From contig DASVAS010000092.1 of assembly GCA_036376245.1 (NCBI GenBank), forward strand, positions 1-64,000: 64,000 nt of DNA. The letters are read 5' to 3'. How positions within the stretch are numbered: position 1 is the stretch's first letter; every line of letters starts with the position of its first letter. Of the stretch, positions 7,734 through 15,991 are shown one piece after another. This DNA comes from DATARR01 sp036376245 (lineage in GTDB: Bacteria > Acidobacteriota > Thermoanaerobaculia > Multivoradales > UBA5704). The position numbers and the translations under genes are program-made. The notes under the pieces were generated by a model. It made no database searches. It worked only from the letters and a program-made list of their open reading frames with translations, and was not told where the DNA came from.

Positions 7734-7763
7734 AGGCCCGGGGCTTCGGCTCCGGGCCTTTTC
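7734..7763 (+). terminator. Intrinsic terminator after the haloperoxidase gene
   Basis: AGGCCCGG at 7734-7741 pairs with CCGGGCCT at 7752-7759 around a CTTCGG-containing loop, followed by TTTTC. It sits 27 bp after the stop codon. A TATAAT at 7776-7781 follows and may be the -10 box for the next small gene. Confidence 0.75.
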
Positions 7764-7801
7764 ATTCCCTCGTTCTATAATTTCTCCTCGAAGGAGGAAT
7801 C

Positions 7802-8023
7802 ATGGGTGAGATGACCGAAGAGGAGCAGGAGCGGCGAAGGTGCTTCATGGAGGATCTAAACGCCTCATTCTTGGCGTTACAGAAGAACCCGGAAGCGTGG
7901 AAGGCCTATCAAGATGAGCTCAGACTCTGGGATGTGACCTTGGCAGACGGGTTACCTCAAGATGAAATCTGGGGCGATGAGACTCGTACTGCGTGGATTG
8001 TGCCCTTGCCAGACAAGTCGTAA
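7802..8023 (+). CDS. Small conserved-looking protein, unknown function (73 aa)
   Basis: A 73-aa protein preceded by GAAGGAGG six bases before the ATG and by a TATAAT at 7776-7781. The middle part FLALQKNPEAWKAYQDELRLWDVTLADGL resembles a short helical family found next to diverse genes in many bacteria, in which a PEAW...E...DVTLADGL pattern recurs. No catalytic residues or membrane segment are evident. It stands alone between terminators and the S10 peptidase gene. Function unknown. Confidence 0.65.
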   Translation: MGEMTEEEQERRRCFMEDLNASFLALQKNPEAWKAYQDELRLWDVTLADGLPQDEIWGDETRTAWIVPLPDKS

Positions 8024-8084
8024 CTCCGGACGGGTTCGGAGATAATCCCCCACCGTGAATGGACCCGTACCCAAGGAGACGACG

Positions 8085-9632
8085 TTGATCGAGAAGACCC
8101 GCTGGCTCGCCATCGTTCTCGCCCTGCTCTGCGCCGTGCCCGCGCTCGCGCAGGAGTCCGGGGACGACATGAAGGAGAAGGACAAGAAGAAGGAGACCGC
8201 CGCGGACTGGCCCAAGGTGGACGACAACATCGTCTCCACCCAGCACAGCGCCATGATCGGTGGCAAGGAGATCCGCTACACGGCCACGGCCGGCACCCTG
8301 GTGCTCCGGGAGGAGGAGGGCAAGCCCCTGGCCAGCATCTTCTTCACGGCCTACACCCGGGACGGTGTCCAGGACCGAGGTAAGCGGCCCGTCACCTTCA
8401 CCTACAACGGCGGCCCCGGCTCCTCCTCCGTCTGGCTCCACATGGGCGCCTTCGGCCCCCGCCGCGTGGAGATGCGCGACGACGAAGGCATGGCCCCGGT
8501 GCCCCCCTTCACGATGGTGGACAACGGCGAGTCGCTCCTCGACGTCACCGATCTCGTGTTCATCGACCCGGTCACCACCGGCTACAGCCGGGCCATCCCC
8601 CAGGAAGAGGCCAAGAAGTTCTACGGCGTCAAGGAGGACGCCGAGACCGTGGCGGCGTTCATCCGGCTGTGGACCACCCGCTTCGAGCGCTGGTCCAGCC
8701 CCAAGTTCCTGTCCGGCGAGAGCTACGGCACCACCCGGTCGGCCCGCCTCTCGCGGATCCTCCAGGACGACCACGGCATGTACCTCAACGGGGTGATCCT
8801 CATCTCCTCGATCCTCAATTTCCAGACCGCCCGCTTCGATCCTGGCAACGACCTGCCGTACCCGCTCTTCCTGCCGACCTACACGGCCACGGCCTGGTAC
8901 CACAAGCGGCTGCCGCAGGACCTCCAGGCCGCGGGGGTGGACAAGGCGGTGGACGAGGCCCGGAAGTTCGCCCTGGGCGAGTACTCCCAGGCGCTCATGC
9001 AGGGCAACAACCTCTCGCCGGAGGCTTGGCGGGACACCGCCGCCAAGGTAGCCCGCTACACCGGCCTCTCGCCGCAGTTCGTCGAGCGGACCAACCTGCG
9101 GCCGCCGATCTTCCAGTTCGTCAAGGAGCTGCTGCGCGACCAGCGCACCACCGTGGGGCGGCTCGACAGCCGCTTCAAGGGATTGGACCGCGACGCCGCC
9201 GGCGAGGGGTTCGATTTCGATCCCAGCTACGCGGCGATCCAGGGCGTGTACACCTCCGTGCTCAACGACTATGTGCGCCGCGAGCTCGGGTTCCAGAGCG
9301 ATCTCCCGTACGAGATCCTCACGGACCGCGTCCGGCCCTGGAGCTTCAGCGAGTTCGCGGGTTCCTACGTGAACGTGGCCGAGGACCTGCGCCAGGCCAT
9401 GTCCCAGAACCCCTCCCTGAAAGTCTTTGTGGGGAACGGCTACTACGACCTCGCGACCCCGTTCTTCGCCACCGAGTACACTTTCGACCACATCGGCTTC
9501 GACCCCGACTACAAGCGCCGGGTGACGATGAAGTATTACGAGGCCGGCCACATGATGTACGTCCGCAAAGTGGACCGCGAGCAGCTTAAGCGGGATGTGG
9601 CGGGGTTCATCGCGGCGGCGGTGGCGAGGTAG
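8085..9632 (+). CDS. Secreted S10 family serine carboxypeptidase-like protein
   Basis: 515 aa. The signal peptide is IEKTRWLAIVLALLCAVPALAQ. The oxyanion and catalytic blocks of peptidase family S10 are all visible: TYNGGPGSSSVWLHMG, GESYGTTR with the nucleophile Ser, VGNGYYDLATPF with the Asp, and YEAGHMMYV with the His. The TTG at 8085 is favoured because AAGGAG lies at 8073-8078; the upstream in-frame GTG at 8055 has no such site. Expected to release C-terminal amino acids outside the cytoplasm. It ends just before the 21-bp repeat array. Confidence 0.9.
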   Translation: MIEKTRWLAIVLALLCAVPALAQESGDDMKEKDKKKETAADWPKVDDNIVSTQHSAMIGGKEIRYTATAGTLVLREEEGKPLASIFFTAYTRDGVQDRGKRPVTFTYNGGPGSSSVWLHMGAFGPRRVEMRDDEGMAPVPPFTMVDNGESLLDVTDLVFIDPVTTGYSRAIPQEEAKKFYGVKEDAETVAAFIRLWTTRFERWSSPKFLSGESYGTTRSARLSRILQDDHGMYLNGVILISSILNFQTARFDPGNDLPYPLFLPTYTATAWYHKRLPQDLQAAGVDKAVDEARKFALGEYSQALMQGNNLSPEAWRDTAAKVARYTGLSPQFVERTNLRPPIFQFVKELLRDQRTTVGRLDSRFKGLDRDAAGEGFDFDPSYAAIQGVYTSVLNDYVRRELGFQSDLPYEILTDRVRPWSFSEFAGSYVNVAEDLRQAMSQNPSLKVFVGNGYYDLATPFFATEYTFDHIGFDPDYKRRVTMKYYEAGHMMYVRKVDREQLKRDVAGFIAAAVAR

Positions 9633-9642
9633 GGCGAGTTTG

Positions 9643-9999
9643 AACGGCTCGTTCTCAGGAGAAAACGTCCCGTTGCCGGTTCTCGACGGGGCGTTGCGGG
9701 CCTTGAACGGGCCGTTGCAGACTCTCAACGCCTCGTTGAGACCTTGAAACGTCCCGTTTCATGCCTTCAACGTCCCGTTCACAGCCGTGAACGTGCCGTT
9801 TCAAACCTTCAACGAGCCGTTGCAGACTCTCAACGCCTCGTTGAGACCTTGAAACGTCCCGTTTCAAACCTTCAACGGGCCGTTCACAGTCGTGAACGTG
9901 CCGTTTCAAACCTTCAACGGGCCGTTGCAGACTCTCAACGCCTCGTCGAGACCTTGAAACGTCTCGTTTCAAACCTTCAACGGCTCGTTCACAGGAGCC
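9643..9999. repeat. Tandem array of 17 phased 21-bp units with AACG-NNN-CGTT cores
   Basis: The core AACG (GACG in unit 3) recurs at 9643, 9664, 9685, 9706 and then every 21 bp without exception to 9979, and nearly every core ends in CGTT, making an 11-bp dyad such as AACGGGCCGTT. The 10-bp linkers (TGCAGACTCTC, GAGACCTTGA, TCAAACCTTC and CACAGTCGTG types) recur in a higher-order pattern of about six units. The array fills the space between the S10 gene and moaDE and includes the last codons of moaDE. It has no CRISPR-like unique spacers. Confidence 0.9.
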
Positions 10000-10688
10000 G
10001 TTGGCAGGACGGCGCTCAGCGGCTCTTCCTCCCGCCAGGTCGCCTCGCCGTCCGAGTAGTGCTCCCGCTTCCAGATGGGGATCTCCGCCTTGAGCCGCTC
10101 CAGGGCGGTGCGGCTGGCCTCGTAGGCGGCGGCGCGATGGGGCGAGCTGACCGCGATGACCACGCTCGCCTCGCCCACCGGCACCTCGCCCAGGCGGTGG
10201 ACGATTGCCGCCCGCAGTCCCGGGGCGCCCGCCTCCAGGTCCGCCACGATCTTCCGCAGCCCTTCCAGAGCCATGGGACGGTAGGCGCTGTAGGTCAATT
10301 TCTCGACCGTCCGTCCGGCGTGGTGGTCCCGTACCGTGCCGAGGAAGATCACCACCGCGCCGCGTCCCGGACCTGATACGGCGGCCACGACCCGGCCGGT
10401 GTCGATCGGCCCGTCCACCAGATCCGCCCGGAGATCCTCGCCGCTCCCCCCGGAGACCGGCGGCAGCAGGGCGACCTCGCAGCCCTCCTCCAGGGGGGTG
10501 TCCGGGGACACGATGCGGCCGTCCACGGCGAGGGCCAGGCGCGGCCAGAGGGGGATGATCGCCGGATGGTCCCGGTCGAGCCGCTCCCGCAGGTCGGAGA
10601 CGCGGCTGCCGTCGGGCATCTCGATCTCCGTCTCAGTGGCCCCCAGGGCGTCCCCGGCGCTGGCGAAGGCGAGGAGGTGGATCTTCAT
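9969..10688 (-). CDS. MoaD-MoaE fusion, molybdopterin synthase
   Basis: 239 aa. Residues 1-81 are a complete MoaD ubiquitin-fold domain ending in PPVSGG, the Gly-Gly that must be thiocarboxylated. Residues ~95-235 are MoaE, with VIFLGTVRDH, the helix LRKIVADLE, HRLGEVPVGEASV and the catalytic-lysine block EIPIWKREHYSDGE. Because the Gly-Gly is internal, the fusion presumably must be cut after residue 81 before the carrier can be activated. The ATG at 10688 was chosen over the 70-residue junk extension. The last codons (NEPLKV) are encoded by the first 21-bp repeat units. Confidence 0.9.
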   Translation of the reverse strand: MKIHLLAFASAGDALGATETEIEMPDGSRVSDLRERLDRDHPAIIPLWPRLALAVDGRIVSPDTPLEEGCEVALLPPVSGGSGEDLRADLVDGPIDTGRVVAAVSGPGRGAVVIFLGTVRDHHAGRTVEKLTYSAYRPMALEGLRKIVADLEAGAPGLRAAIVHRLGEVPVGEASVVIAVSSPHRAAAYEASRTALERLKAEIPIWKREHYSDGEATWREEEPLSAVLPTAPVNEPLKV

Positions 10689-10711
10689 GGGCGGATCGTA
10701 GCACCGGCCCA

Positions 10712-10717
10712 TATAAT
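10712..10717 (+). promoter_or_regulatory. Probable -10 box (TATAAT) for the carboxylase gene
   Basis: A perfect TATAAT lies 23 bp before the GTG start of the acyl-CoA carboxylase gene, in the 52-bp gap to the divergent moaDE start. I see no good -35 element. The GGGAGGA ribosome binding site follows at 10730-10736. Confidence 0.45.
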
Positions 10718-10740
10718 CCCCCCTCCAAAGGGAGGACTCG

Positions 10741-12405
10741 GTGGCGATTCTGGAGAGCAAGGTCAACCATAACGAAGCGTTCGAGCGCCAGGCGGAGCAT
10801 TGGCGGCGGCAGGTGGAGGAAATCCGCGCGGCGGAGGAGCGCATCCGGCTCGGCGGCGGGCTCAAGGCCCAGGACAAGCAGCGCGCCCAGGGCAAGATGA
10901 CCGCCCGCGAGCGCGTCGAGACCCTCTGCGATCCGGGCGCTCCCTTCCTGGAGCTGGGCCTCTGGGTGGCCGAGGGCTTTTACAAGGAGTACGGCGGCGC
11001 GCCGTCCGCCGGGGTCGTCGTCGGAATCGGCAAGATCCACGGCCGCGATATCGTCGTGGTCTCCAACGACGCCACCGTCAAGGCCGGCGCCTGGTTCCCC
11101 CTGACGTGCAAGAAGGTCCTGCGGGCGCAGGAGATCGCCCTGGAGAACCGGCTGCCCATCGTCTACCTGGTGGACTCGGCGGGCGTCTTCCTGCCGCTCC
11201 AGGACGAGATCTTCCCCGATCGTGAGCATTTCGGCAGGGCCTTCTACAACAACGCCCGGCTCTCGGCCGAGGGCATCTTCCAGATGGCGGCCATCATGGG
11301 CCCGTGCGTGGCCGGCGGCGCCTACCTGCCGATCATGAGCGACGAGGCCCACATCGTGGAGGGGACGGGCTCCATCTTCCTCGCCGGGTCCCACCTCGTC
11401 CAGGCCGCCATCGGCGAGAAGATCGACAACGAGGAGCTGGGCGGCGCCCTCGTCCAGTGCGACATCTCCGGCGTGGTGGACCACCGGCATCCGGACGACC
11501 TCTCCTGTCTCCAGAAGATCCGCAGCCAGTTCGCCCAGCTCGCCGATCAGCCCCGGGCGCCGTTCGCCCGCCGCGATCCCGTCGAGCCCCTCTATCCCGC
11601 CGAAGACCTCTACGGGATCATGCCCATCGACCGCTCGCGGCCGTACGACGCGCACGAGCTGCTGGCGCGGCTGCTCGACGGCAGCGAATTCGACGAGTAC
11701 AAGGCCACCTACGGCCAGACCCTGATCTGCGGCACGGGATGGATCGAGGGCCAGGCGGTGGGGATCGTCGCCAACCAGCGCTCCATCGTGCCGCGCAAGA
11801 CGGGCACCGGCTCAGGCGACCGCGAGCTGCAGATCGGCGGCGTCATCTACTCCGACTCGGCGGACAAGGGAGCGCGCTTCGTCGAGCTGTGCAACCAGAA
11901 GAAGATCCCTCTTCTCTTCCTCCAGGACGTCACCGGCTTCATGGTGGGGAGCCGCGCCGAGCGGGGCGGCATCATCAAGGACGGCGCCAAGATGGTGAAC
12001 GCGGTCGCCAACTCGACGGTGCCGAAGATCACCCTGTTCGTGGGCAACTCCTACGGCGCCGGCAACTACGCCATGTGCGGCAAGGCCTACGGCCCGCGGT
12101 TCGTCTACGCCTGGCCGTCGGCCTCGATCTCGGTGATGGGGGGCGAGCAGGCCAGCAAGACGCTGCTCTCCATCCAGCTCAAGAACCGGGGCGAGGACGT
12201 GACCGAGGAAGAGAAGAACAATCTACTGCGCGAGATCCAGGCCCGCTACACCGCCGCCATGGACCCCCGCTACGCCGCCGCCCGCCTGTGGGTGGACGCG
12301 ATCATCGATCCGGCGGAGACCCGTCAGGTGATCGGGAGGTCTCTGGCCTGCGCGGCGATGAACCCGGAGATTCCGGAGTTCAAGACGGGGGTGTTGCAAA
12401 CCTGA
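10741..12405 (+). CDS. Acyl-CoA carboxylase carboxyltransferase (beta) subunit, methylcrotonyl/geranyl-CoA type
   Basis: 554 aa, the standard length for biotin-dependent carboxyltransferases. The N-terminal domain has GKMTARERVE and VVSNDATVKAGAWFPLTCKK, followed by GPCVAGGAYLPIMSDE and GTGSIFLAGSHLVQAAIGE. The C-terminal half has FMVGSRAERGGIIKDGAKM and GNSYGAGNYAMCGKAYGPRF. It transfers carboxyl groups from biotin to an acyl-CoA. The AtuA and enoyl-CoA hydratase genes nearby suggest methylcrotonyl- or geranyl-CoA as substrate rather than propionyl-CoA. The biotin carboxylase/BCCP subunit is not in this window. GTG start with GGGAGGA upstream. Confidence 0.9.
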   Translation: MAILESKVNHNEAFERQAEHWRRQVEEIRAAEERIRLGGGLKAQDKQRAQGKMTARERVETLCDPGAPFLELGLWVAEGFYKEYGGAPSAGVVVGIGKIHGRDIVVVSNDATVKAGAWFPLTCKKVLRAQEIALENRLPIVYLVDSAGVFLPLQDEIFPDREHFGRAFYNNARLSAEGIFQMAAIMGPCVAGGAYLPIMSDEAHIVEGTGSIFLAGSHLVQAAIGEKIDNEELGGALVQCDISGVVDHRHPDDLSCLQKIRSQFAQLADQPRAPFARRDPVEPLYPAEDLYGIMPIDRSRPYDAHELLARLLDGSEFDEYKATYGQTLICGTGWIEGQAVGIVANQRSIVPRKTGTGSGDRELQIGGVIYSDSADKGARFVELCNQKKIPLLFLQDVTGFMVGSRAERGGIIKDGAKMVNAVANSTVPKITLFVGNSYGAGNYAMCGKAYGPRFVYAWPSASISVMGGEQASKTLLSIQLKNRGEDVTEEEKNNLLREIQARYTAAMDPRYAAARLWVDAIIDPAETRQVIGRSLACAAMNPEIPEFKTGVLQT

Positions 12406-12484
12406 AGGACACCAGGGACACCAAGGACCTCAAGGACAAGTTTTTTCGTCCTTGGTGTCTTTGGTGTCCCTGGTGTCCTTTTTT
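12405..12484. repeat. Long hairpin of 9-nt GGAC units (copy B), bidirectional terminator
   Basis: Arms 12405-12437 and 12448-12480 pair over 33 nt with a 10-nt loop and are followed by Ts on both strands. The same 9-mers as in copy A are present (AAGGACACC, AGGGACACC, AAGGACCTC). It begins at the end of the carboxylase gene and ends at the convergent ferritin-like gene, as expected for a shared terminator. Confidence 0.8.
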
Positions 12485-12485
12485 C

Positions 12486-12998
12486 CTACCCCGTATCCCA
12501 CCGCTTCAGGATCAACTGGATCTCGTCGCGGTGGGTGCTCTCGTCGCGGATCAGGTCGTCGAACTCCACCGCCAGACCGTAATGGCCCAGGGCCTCGGCC
12601 TGCTTGCGGCGCAGGACGTAGCGCTGAATGGTCTCGATCTCGTCCTCCAGCGCGTTGCGGAGCATCTCCTTGGCGTCCTTCGCCGGCTTGACCTTGGAAG
12701 GCATGGTCGTGGGGACGCCGCCCAGGGCCACGATCTTGTCGGCGAGGATCTGGGCGTGCCCGAGCTCGTCAGGGATCTCCGCCTCGAAGAACTGGCGCAG
12801 CTCCATCCGCCACTGACCCTGCACCTGGCTGGCGTAGGTGCGGTACAGGATGACCGCGCCGTACTCATGGGCCAGATCCACGTTCAATCCTTCGAGGAAC
12901 TGATCGTGGGAGACCTGGGCGTCGCCGCCGCCTCCGTTGCCCGCCGCTTCGCTATCTTTGGACTTCTTCCTGCCTAGGATGCCGTCTTTCTTGGCCAT
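12486..12998 (-). CDS. Ferritin-like domain protein (bacterioferritin/Dps superfamily)
   Basis: 170 aa. After a basic, Gly-rich N-terminus (AKKDGILGRKKS...GNGGGG), a four-helix ferritin-like domain shows two metal-ligand patterns: EYGAVILY...EAEIPDELGHAQIL and EDEIETIQRY...EFDDLIRDESTHRDEI. This gives the E...ExxH...E...ExxH set of a di-iron site. Likely roles are iron storage or oxidative protection. The start at 12998 follows GGAGGG; an upstream extension in the frame is not conserved-looking. It is convergent with the carboxylase gene. Confidence 0.8.
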   Translation of the reverse strand: MAKKDGILGRKKSKDSEAAGNGGGGDAQVSHDQFLEGLNVDLAHEYGAVILYRTYASQVQGQWRMELRQFFEAEIPDELGHAQILADKIVALGGVPTTMPSKVKPAKDAKEMLRNALEDEIETIQRYVLRRKQAEALGHYGLAVEFDDLIRDESTHRDEIQLILKRWDTG

Positions 12999-13105
12999 TG
13001 GACCCTCCTCTGTTTCACTCTCCTCCCGAGCGGTCTTATGCAAGTTTCCGACCGCCCGGTCCTGGACGGGACCAGCATACACCCGTGCTAATCTCTGCAC
13101 CCTCT

Positions 13106-14473
13106 ATGAGGACGATCCGCATCGGCAACGGCCAGGGTTTCTGGGGAGACAACGTAGACGCTCCGGTGGAGCTGCTCCGCGGGGGGCCCATCGACTACAT
13201 CGGCATGGATTATCTGGCCGAGGTGACGCTGTCGATCATGATGCGGCAGAAGCTCCGCAATCCGAAGCTCGGCTATGCCACCGATTTCATCGGCTTCATC
13301 CGCCGGGTGCTGCCGGAGATCAAGGAGCGCAACGTCCGCATCCTCACCAACGCCGGGGGCTTGAACCCGCGGGCGTGCCGGAACCGGATCTTCGAGGTGG
13401 CCCGCGACCTGGGCGTCACCGGTCTGCGGGTGGGCGTGGTGGAGGGGGACGACCTGCTGCCGCGCCTGCGCGATCTCATCGCCGCCGGGCACTCCCTCAA
13501 GAACATGGACACCGACCAGCCCCTGGAGCCGGTCGTCGACAAGGTGATGAGCGCCAACGCCTACCTTGGCGCCCGGCCGGTGGTGGAGGCCCTGGAACAG
13601 GGGGCCCACATCGTGCTCTGCGGCCGCATCACCGACACGGCCATGGGCCTGGCGCCGATGATCCACGAGTTCGGCTGGAGCTTCGACGACTGGAACCTGA
13701 TGTCCGCCGGGACCATCGCCGGCCACATCATCGAGTGCGGCGCCCAGTGCACGGGCGGCAACTTCAGCCGCTGGTGGGAGGTCCCGGACCTCTGGAACGT
13801 GGGCTATCCGGTCGTCGAGGCGCGGGAGGACGGCTCGTTCGTCATCACCAAGAATCCGGGGACGGGCGGCATGGTGACCGTCGACACGGTGGCCGAGCAG
13901 CTCGTCTACGAGATGGGCGATCCGGCGGGCTACATCACGCCGGACGTGACGGCCGACTTCACCTCCATCCGCCTGCGCCAGGACGGCAAGGACCGGGTGG
14001 AGGTCTCCGGCATCCAGGGCCGGCCCAACACGCCGTTCCTCAAGGTCTCGGCCTCGTACCTGGCGGGCTACAAGGCGTCGGGGCAGATCACCCTCTCGGG
14101 CCCGCGGGCGGTCGACAAGGCGAAGCTCGCGGCCGAGATCGTCTGGAAGCGCCTGGAGCGCGCCGGCCTGACCTTCCCGCCCGAGGACCGCGAGGTGGAG
14201 CTGATGGGTACCGGCGCCTGCCTGCCGGGGATCCTGCCGGTTCCGGACGACCTGCCGGAGGTGGTGCTCCGGCTGGGCGTGCGGCACACGGAGTCCGCCC
14301 CGGTGGAGCGCTTCGGCAAGGAGATCGCGCCGCTGGTTACCGCCGGGCCGCCGGGGGTGACGGGCTTCGCCGGCGGCCGTCCCAAGCCGCAGGAGATCGT
14401 GGCCTACTGGCCGGCTCTGCTCGCCCGGGAAGAGGTGGAGAGCCGGATCGAGGTCAACGTGGAGGAGGTGTGA
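13106..14473 (+). CDS. atuA: AtuA-like acyclic terpene utilization protein (DUF1446)
   Basis: 455 aa. The N-terminal signature IRIGNGQGFWGD and GGPIDYIGMDYLAEVTLSIM are typical of the AtuA/DUF1446 family, as are LTNAGGLNPRAC, HIVLCGRITDTAMGLAPM and GHIIECGAQCTGGNFS. AtuA is required in Pseudomonas for growth on citronellol/geraniol, though its biochemical step is not settled. The family also occurs next to leucine-type degradation genes. ATG 13106 matches the family start. It opens a coupled run of five genes with 4-nt overlaps. Confidence 0.85.
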   Translation: MRTIRIGNGQGFWGDNVDAPVELLRGGPIDYIGMDYLAEVTLSIMMRQKLRNPKLGYATDFIGFIRRVLPEIKERNVRILTNAGGLNPRACRNRIFEVARDLGVTGLRVGVVEGDDLLPRLRDLIAAGHSLKNMDTDQPLEPVVDKVMSANAYLGARPVVEALEQGAHIVLCGRITDTAMGLAPMIHEFGWSFDDWNLMSAGTIAGHIIECGAQCTGGNFSRWWEVPDLWNVGYPVVEAREDGSFVITKNPGTGGMVTVDTVAEQLVYEMGDPAGYITPDVTADFTSIRLRQDGKDRVEVSGIQGRPNTPFLKVSASYLAGYKASGQITLSGPRAVDKAKLAAEIVWKRLERAGLTFPPEDREVELMGTGACLPGILPVPDDLPEVVLRLGVRHTESAPVERFGKEIAPLVTAGPPGVTGFAGGRPKPQEIVAYWPALLAREEVESRIEVNVEEV

Positions 14474-14883
14474 GGCCCCGGCGGTCAGACCTCCTGCCCT
14501 GGTACGGCGGCGTCCTGGGAGGACTGCTGCCGGTCCTGCTCCTCGGATTCATCTACAGCGTCCTGGCCGACCGCACGGTCTTCGCCCTCTGGGCGCTGGC
14601 TCTGGGGGTCTGTTGGATCGCTGTCCTCCGCCATGGCCTGGCCGCGGGATGGCGGCGGGGGCGGCTCCTTGGAGCCCTGGCCCTGCTGCTGGCTTTGGGG
14701 CTGGCCGTCTTCGCGCTGCTGGAATCCCGGCACCATGAGATTCTGGACCTGGGGTTCCGCGCCGTGTTCCCCGCCGTTTACCATCCGGTCGCGACGCAAC
14801 CCCTGACGGCGGCGATCGTGGCGGGAGTGCTGGGATTGGCGGGGCTGGCCCTGACTCCCTGGAGGACGAGAGAAAGCGCATGA
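14470..14883 (+). CDS. Four-helix membrane protein within the atu-like operon
   Basis: 137 aa starting at a GTG that overlaps the atuA stop as GTGA, with GGAGGAG at 14461-14467. There are about four hydrophobic helices: YGGVLGGLLPVLLLGFIYSV, VFALWALALGVCWIAVL, LLGALALLLALGLAVFALL, and LTAAIVAGVLGLAGLAL. It ends in ATGA shared with the next gene. I do not recognise a family. Its position between atuA and the AtuA C-terminal-like gene suggests a role in the same pathway, such as transport or anchoring, but this is inference. Confidence 0.7.
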   Translation: MRPRRSDLLPWYGGVLGGLLPVLLLGFIYSVLADRTVFALWALALGVCWIAVLRHGLAAGWRRGRLLGALALLLALGLAVFALLESRHHEILDLGFRAVFPAVYHPVATQPLTAAIVAGVLGLAGLALTPWRTRESA

Positions 14884-15218
14884 GGATCAAGCTCGCGGAG
14901 ATCGCGCACGCCCGCTCGGGCGACAAGGGGGACGCCTCCAACGTCGGCCTGATCGCCGGCACGCCCGAGCTGTACGAGGTGCTCCGCCGGCAGGTGACGG
15001 CGGAGCGGGTGAAGGAGCACTTCCGGGAGGTCTGCCGGGGGCCGGTGCAGAGGTACGAGCTGCCGAACATCCTGGCCCTCAACTTCATCCTCCACGACTC
15101 GCTGGGCGGCGGCGGCACCGAGAGCCTGAAGAACGACGCCCAGGGGAAGACCCACGCCCAGGGGCTCCTGCAGATGGAGATCGAGGTGCCGGACGCCCTG
15201 GCCGGGAGACAGGGATGA
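14880..15218 (+). CDS. AtuA-associated ferredoxin-fold domain protein
   Basis: 112 aa. The start KLAEIAHARSGDKGDASNVGLIA and the end ILHDSLGGGGTESLKNDAQGKT match the small domain that in many genomes is fused to the C-terminus of AtuA. Here it is a separate gene, one membrane-protein gene downstream of atuA. The ATG overlaps the previous stop (ATGA) and the TGA overlaps the next start, so it is translated in step with both. Probably a subunit of the AtuA complex. Confidence 0.8.
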   Translation: MRIKLAEIAHARSGDKGDASNVGLIAGTPELYEVLRRQVTAERVKEHFREVCRGPVQRYELPNILALNFILHDSLGGGGTESLKNDAQGKTHAQGLLQMEIEVPDALAGRQG

Positions 15219-15991
15219 GCCTGCAGGTCGTCCGCGACGGGGACCTGCTGTGGGTCACCCTCAACGACCCGGAGCGCGCCAACGCCCTGTCGCCCGCCAT
15301 GATCGGCGAGATCACCGACCTCTACCGCCGCCCCTGGCGCGAGGAGGGGGTGCGGGCCATCCTGCTCTCCGGCGCGGGGAAGAACTTCTCGGCGGGAGCG
15401 GACCTGGAGCACCTGCGCTCGCTGCGCGACGCCGGGCCGGAGGAGAACCTGCGCGACTCGCAGCGCCTCCGCGACCTCTTCGAGTCGGTGCTGCGGCAGG
15501 ACGCGCTGACCCTCGCCCTGGTCCACGGCGCCTGCGTGGCCGGCGGCTGCGGCCTCGCCACCGCCCATGACTTCGTGGTGGCGGCGGACGACGCCAGGTT
15601 CCTCTACAGCGAGGTGCGCATCGGCTTCGTGGCGGCCCTGGTCGCCACCTATCTGCCGCTGCGCCTGCGCGGCTCGGACATCCGCGAGCTGCTGCTGAAC
15701 CCGCAGCTCGTAGACGCCCGCAAGGCCCTGGAGATCGGCCTGGTGAACCGGGTCTGCCCGGCCGCGGATCTGGCGGGCGTGGGGGAGGCCCTGGCGGCGC
15801 AGATCCTGGAGACCGGCAGCTCGGAATCGATCGCCCGCACCAAGCGGTTGATCCTCGAGGTCCTCGGCCGGCCGCTGGGGGACGCCCTCGGCCACGCCGC
15901 CGAGGTCAACGCCGCCTCCCGGGCCACCACCGACTGCAAGCACGGAATCGCCACGTTCCTCGAAACCAAGAAGCCCCCGAAGTGGAGATGA
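15215..15991 (+). CDS. Enoyl-CoA hydratase/isomerase family protein (LiuC/AtuE-like)
   Basis: 258 aa crotonase fold. The oxyanion segment is GAGKNFSAGADLEHLRS. The second block VHGACVAGGCGLATAHDFVVA is followed by ARFLYSEVRIGFVAALV, with the catalytic Glu in SEVRIGF. The SEVRIG form is typical of methylglutaconyl-CoA hydratases. The first of the two crotonase glutamates (GGCE in classic hydratases) is Gly here, so the precise reaction is uncertain. Coupled by ATGA overlaps to the neighbours on both sides. Confidence 0.85.
   Translation: MSLQVVRDGDLLWVTLNDPERANALSPAMIGEITDLYRRPWREEGVRAILLSGAGKNFSAGADLEHLRSLRDAGPEENLRDSQRLRDLFESVLRQDALTLALVHGACVAGGCGLATAHDFVVAADDARFLYSEVRIGFVAALVATYLPLRLRGSDIRELLLNPQLVDARKALEIGLVNRVCPAADLAGVGEALAAQILETGSSESIARTKRLILEVLGRPLGDALGHAAEVNAASRATTDCKHGIATFLETKKPPKWR

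Noticed and set aside
9643..9999. CRISPR array
   Set aside because: Units are 21 bp with no unique spacers of constant length; linkers recur; no cas genes.
9744..10376. Heptad-repeat frame through the first 21-bp array, and its minus-strand partner at 9655-9972
   Set aside because: Same reason as above; the plus frame runs on antisense into moaDE. The minus frame starts at a TTG overlapping the moaDE stop but lacks a ribosome binding site; kept as repeat.
11304..12977. 557-codon plus-strand frame
   Set aside because: Out-of-frame shadow of the carboxylase gene running antisense into the ferritin-like gene; Arg-rich and without motifs.
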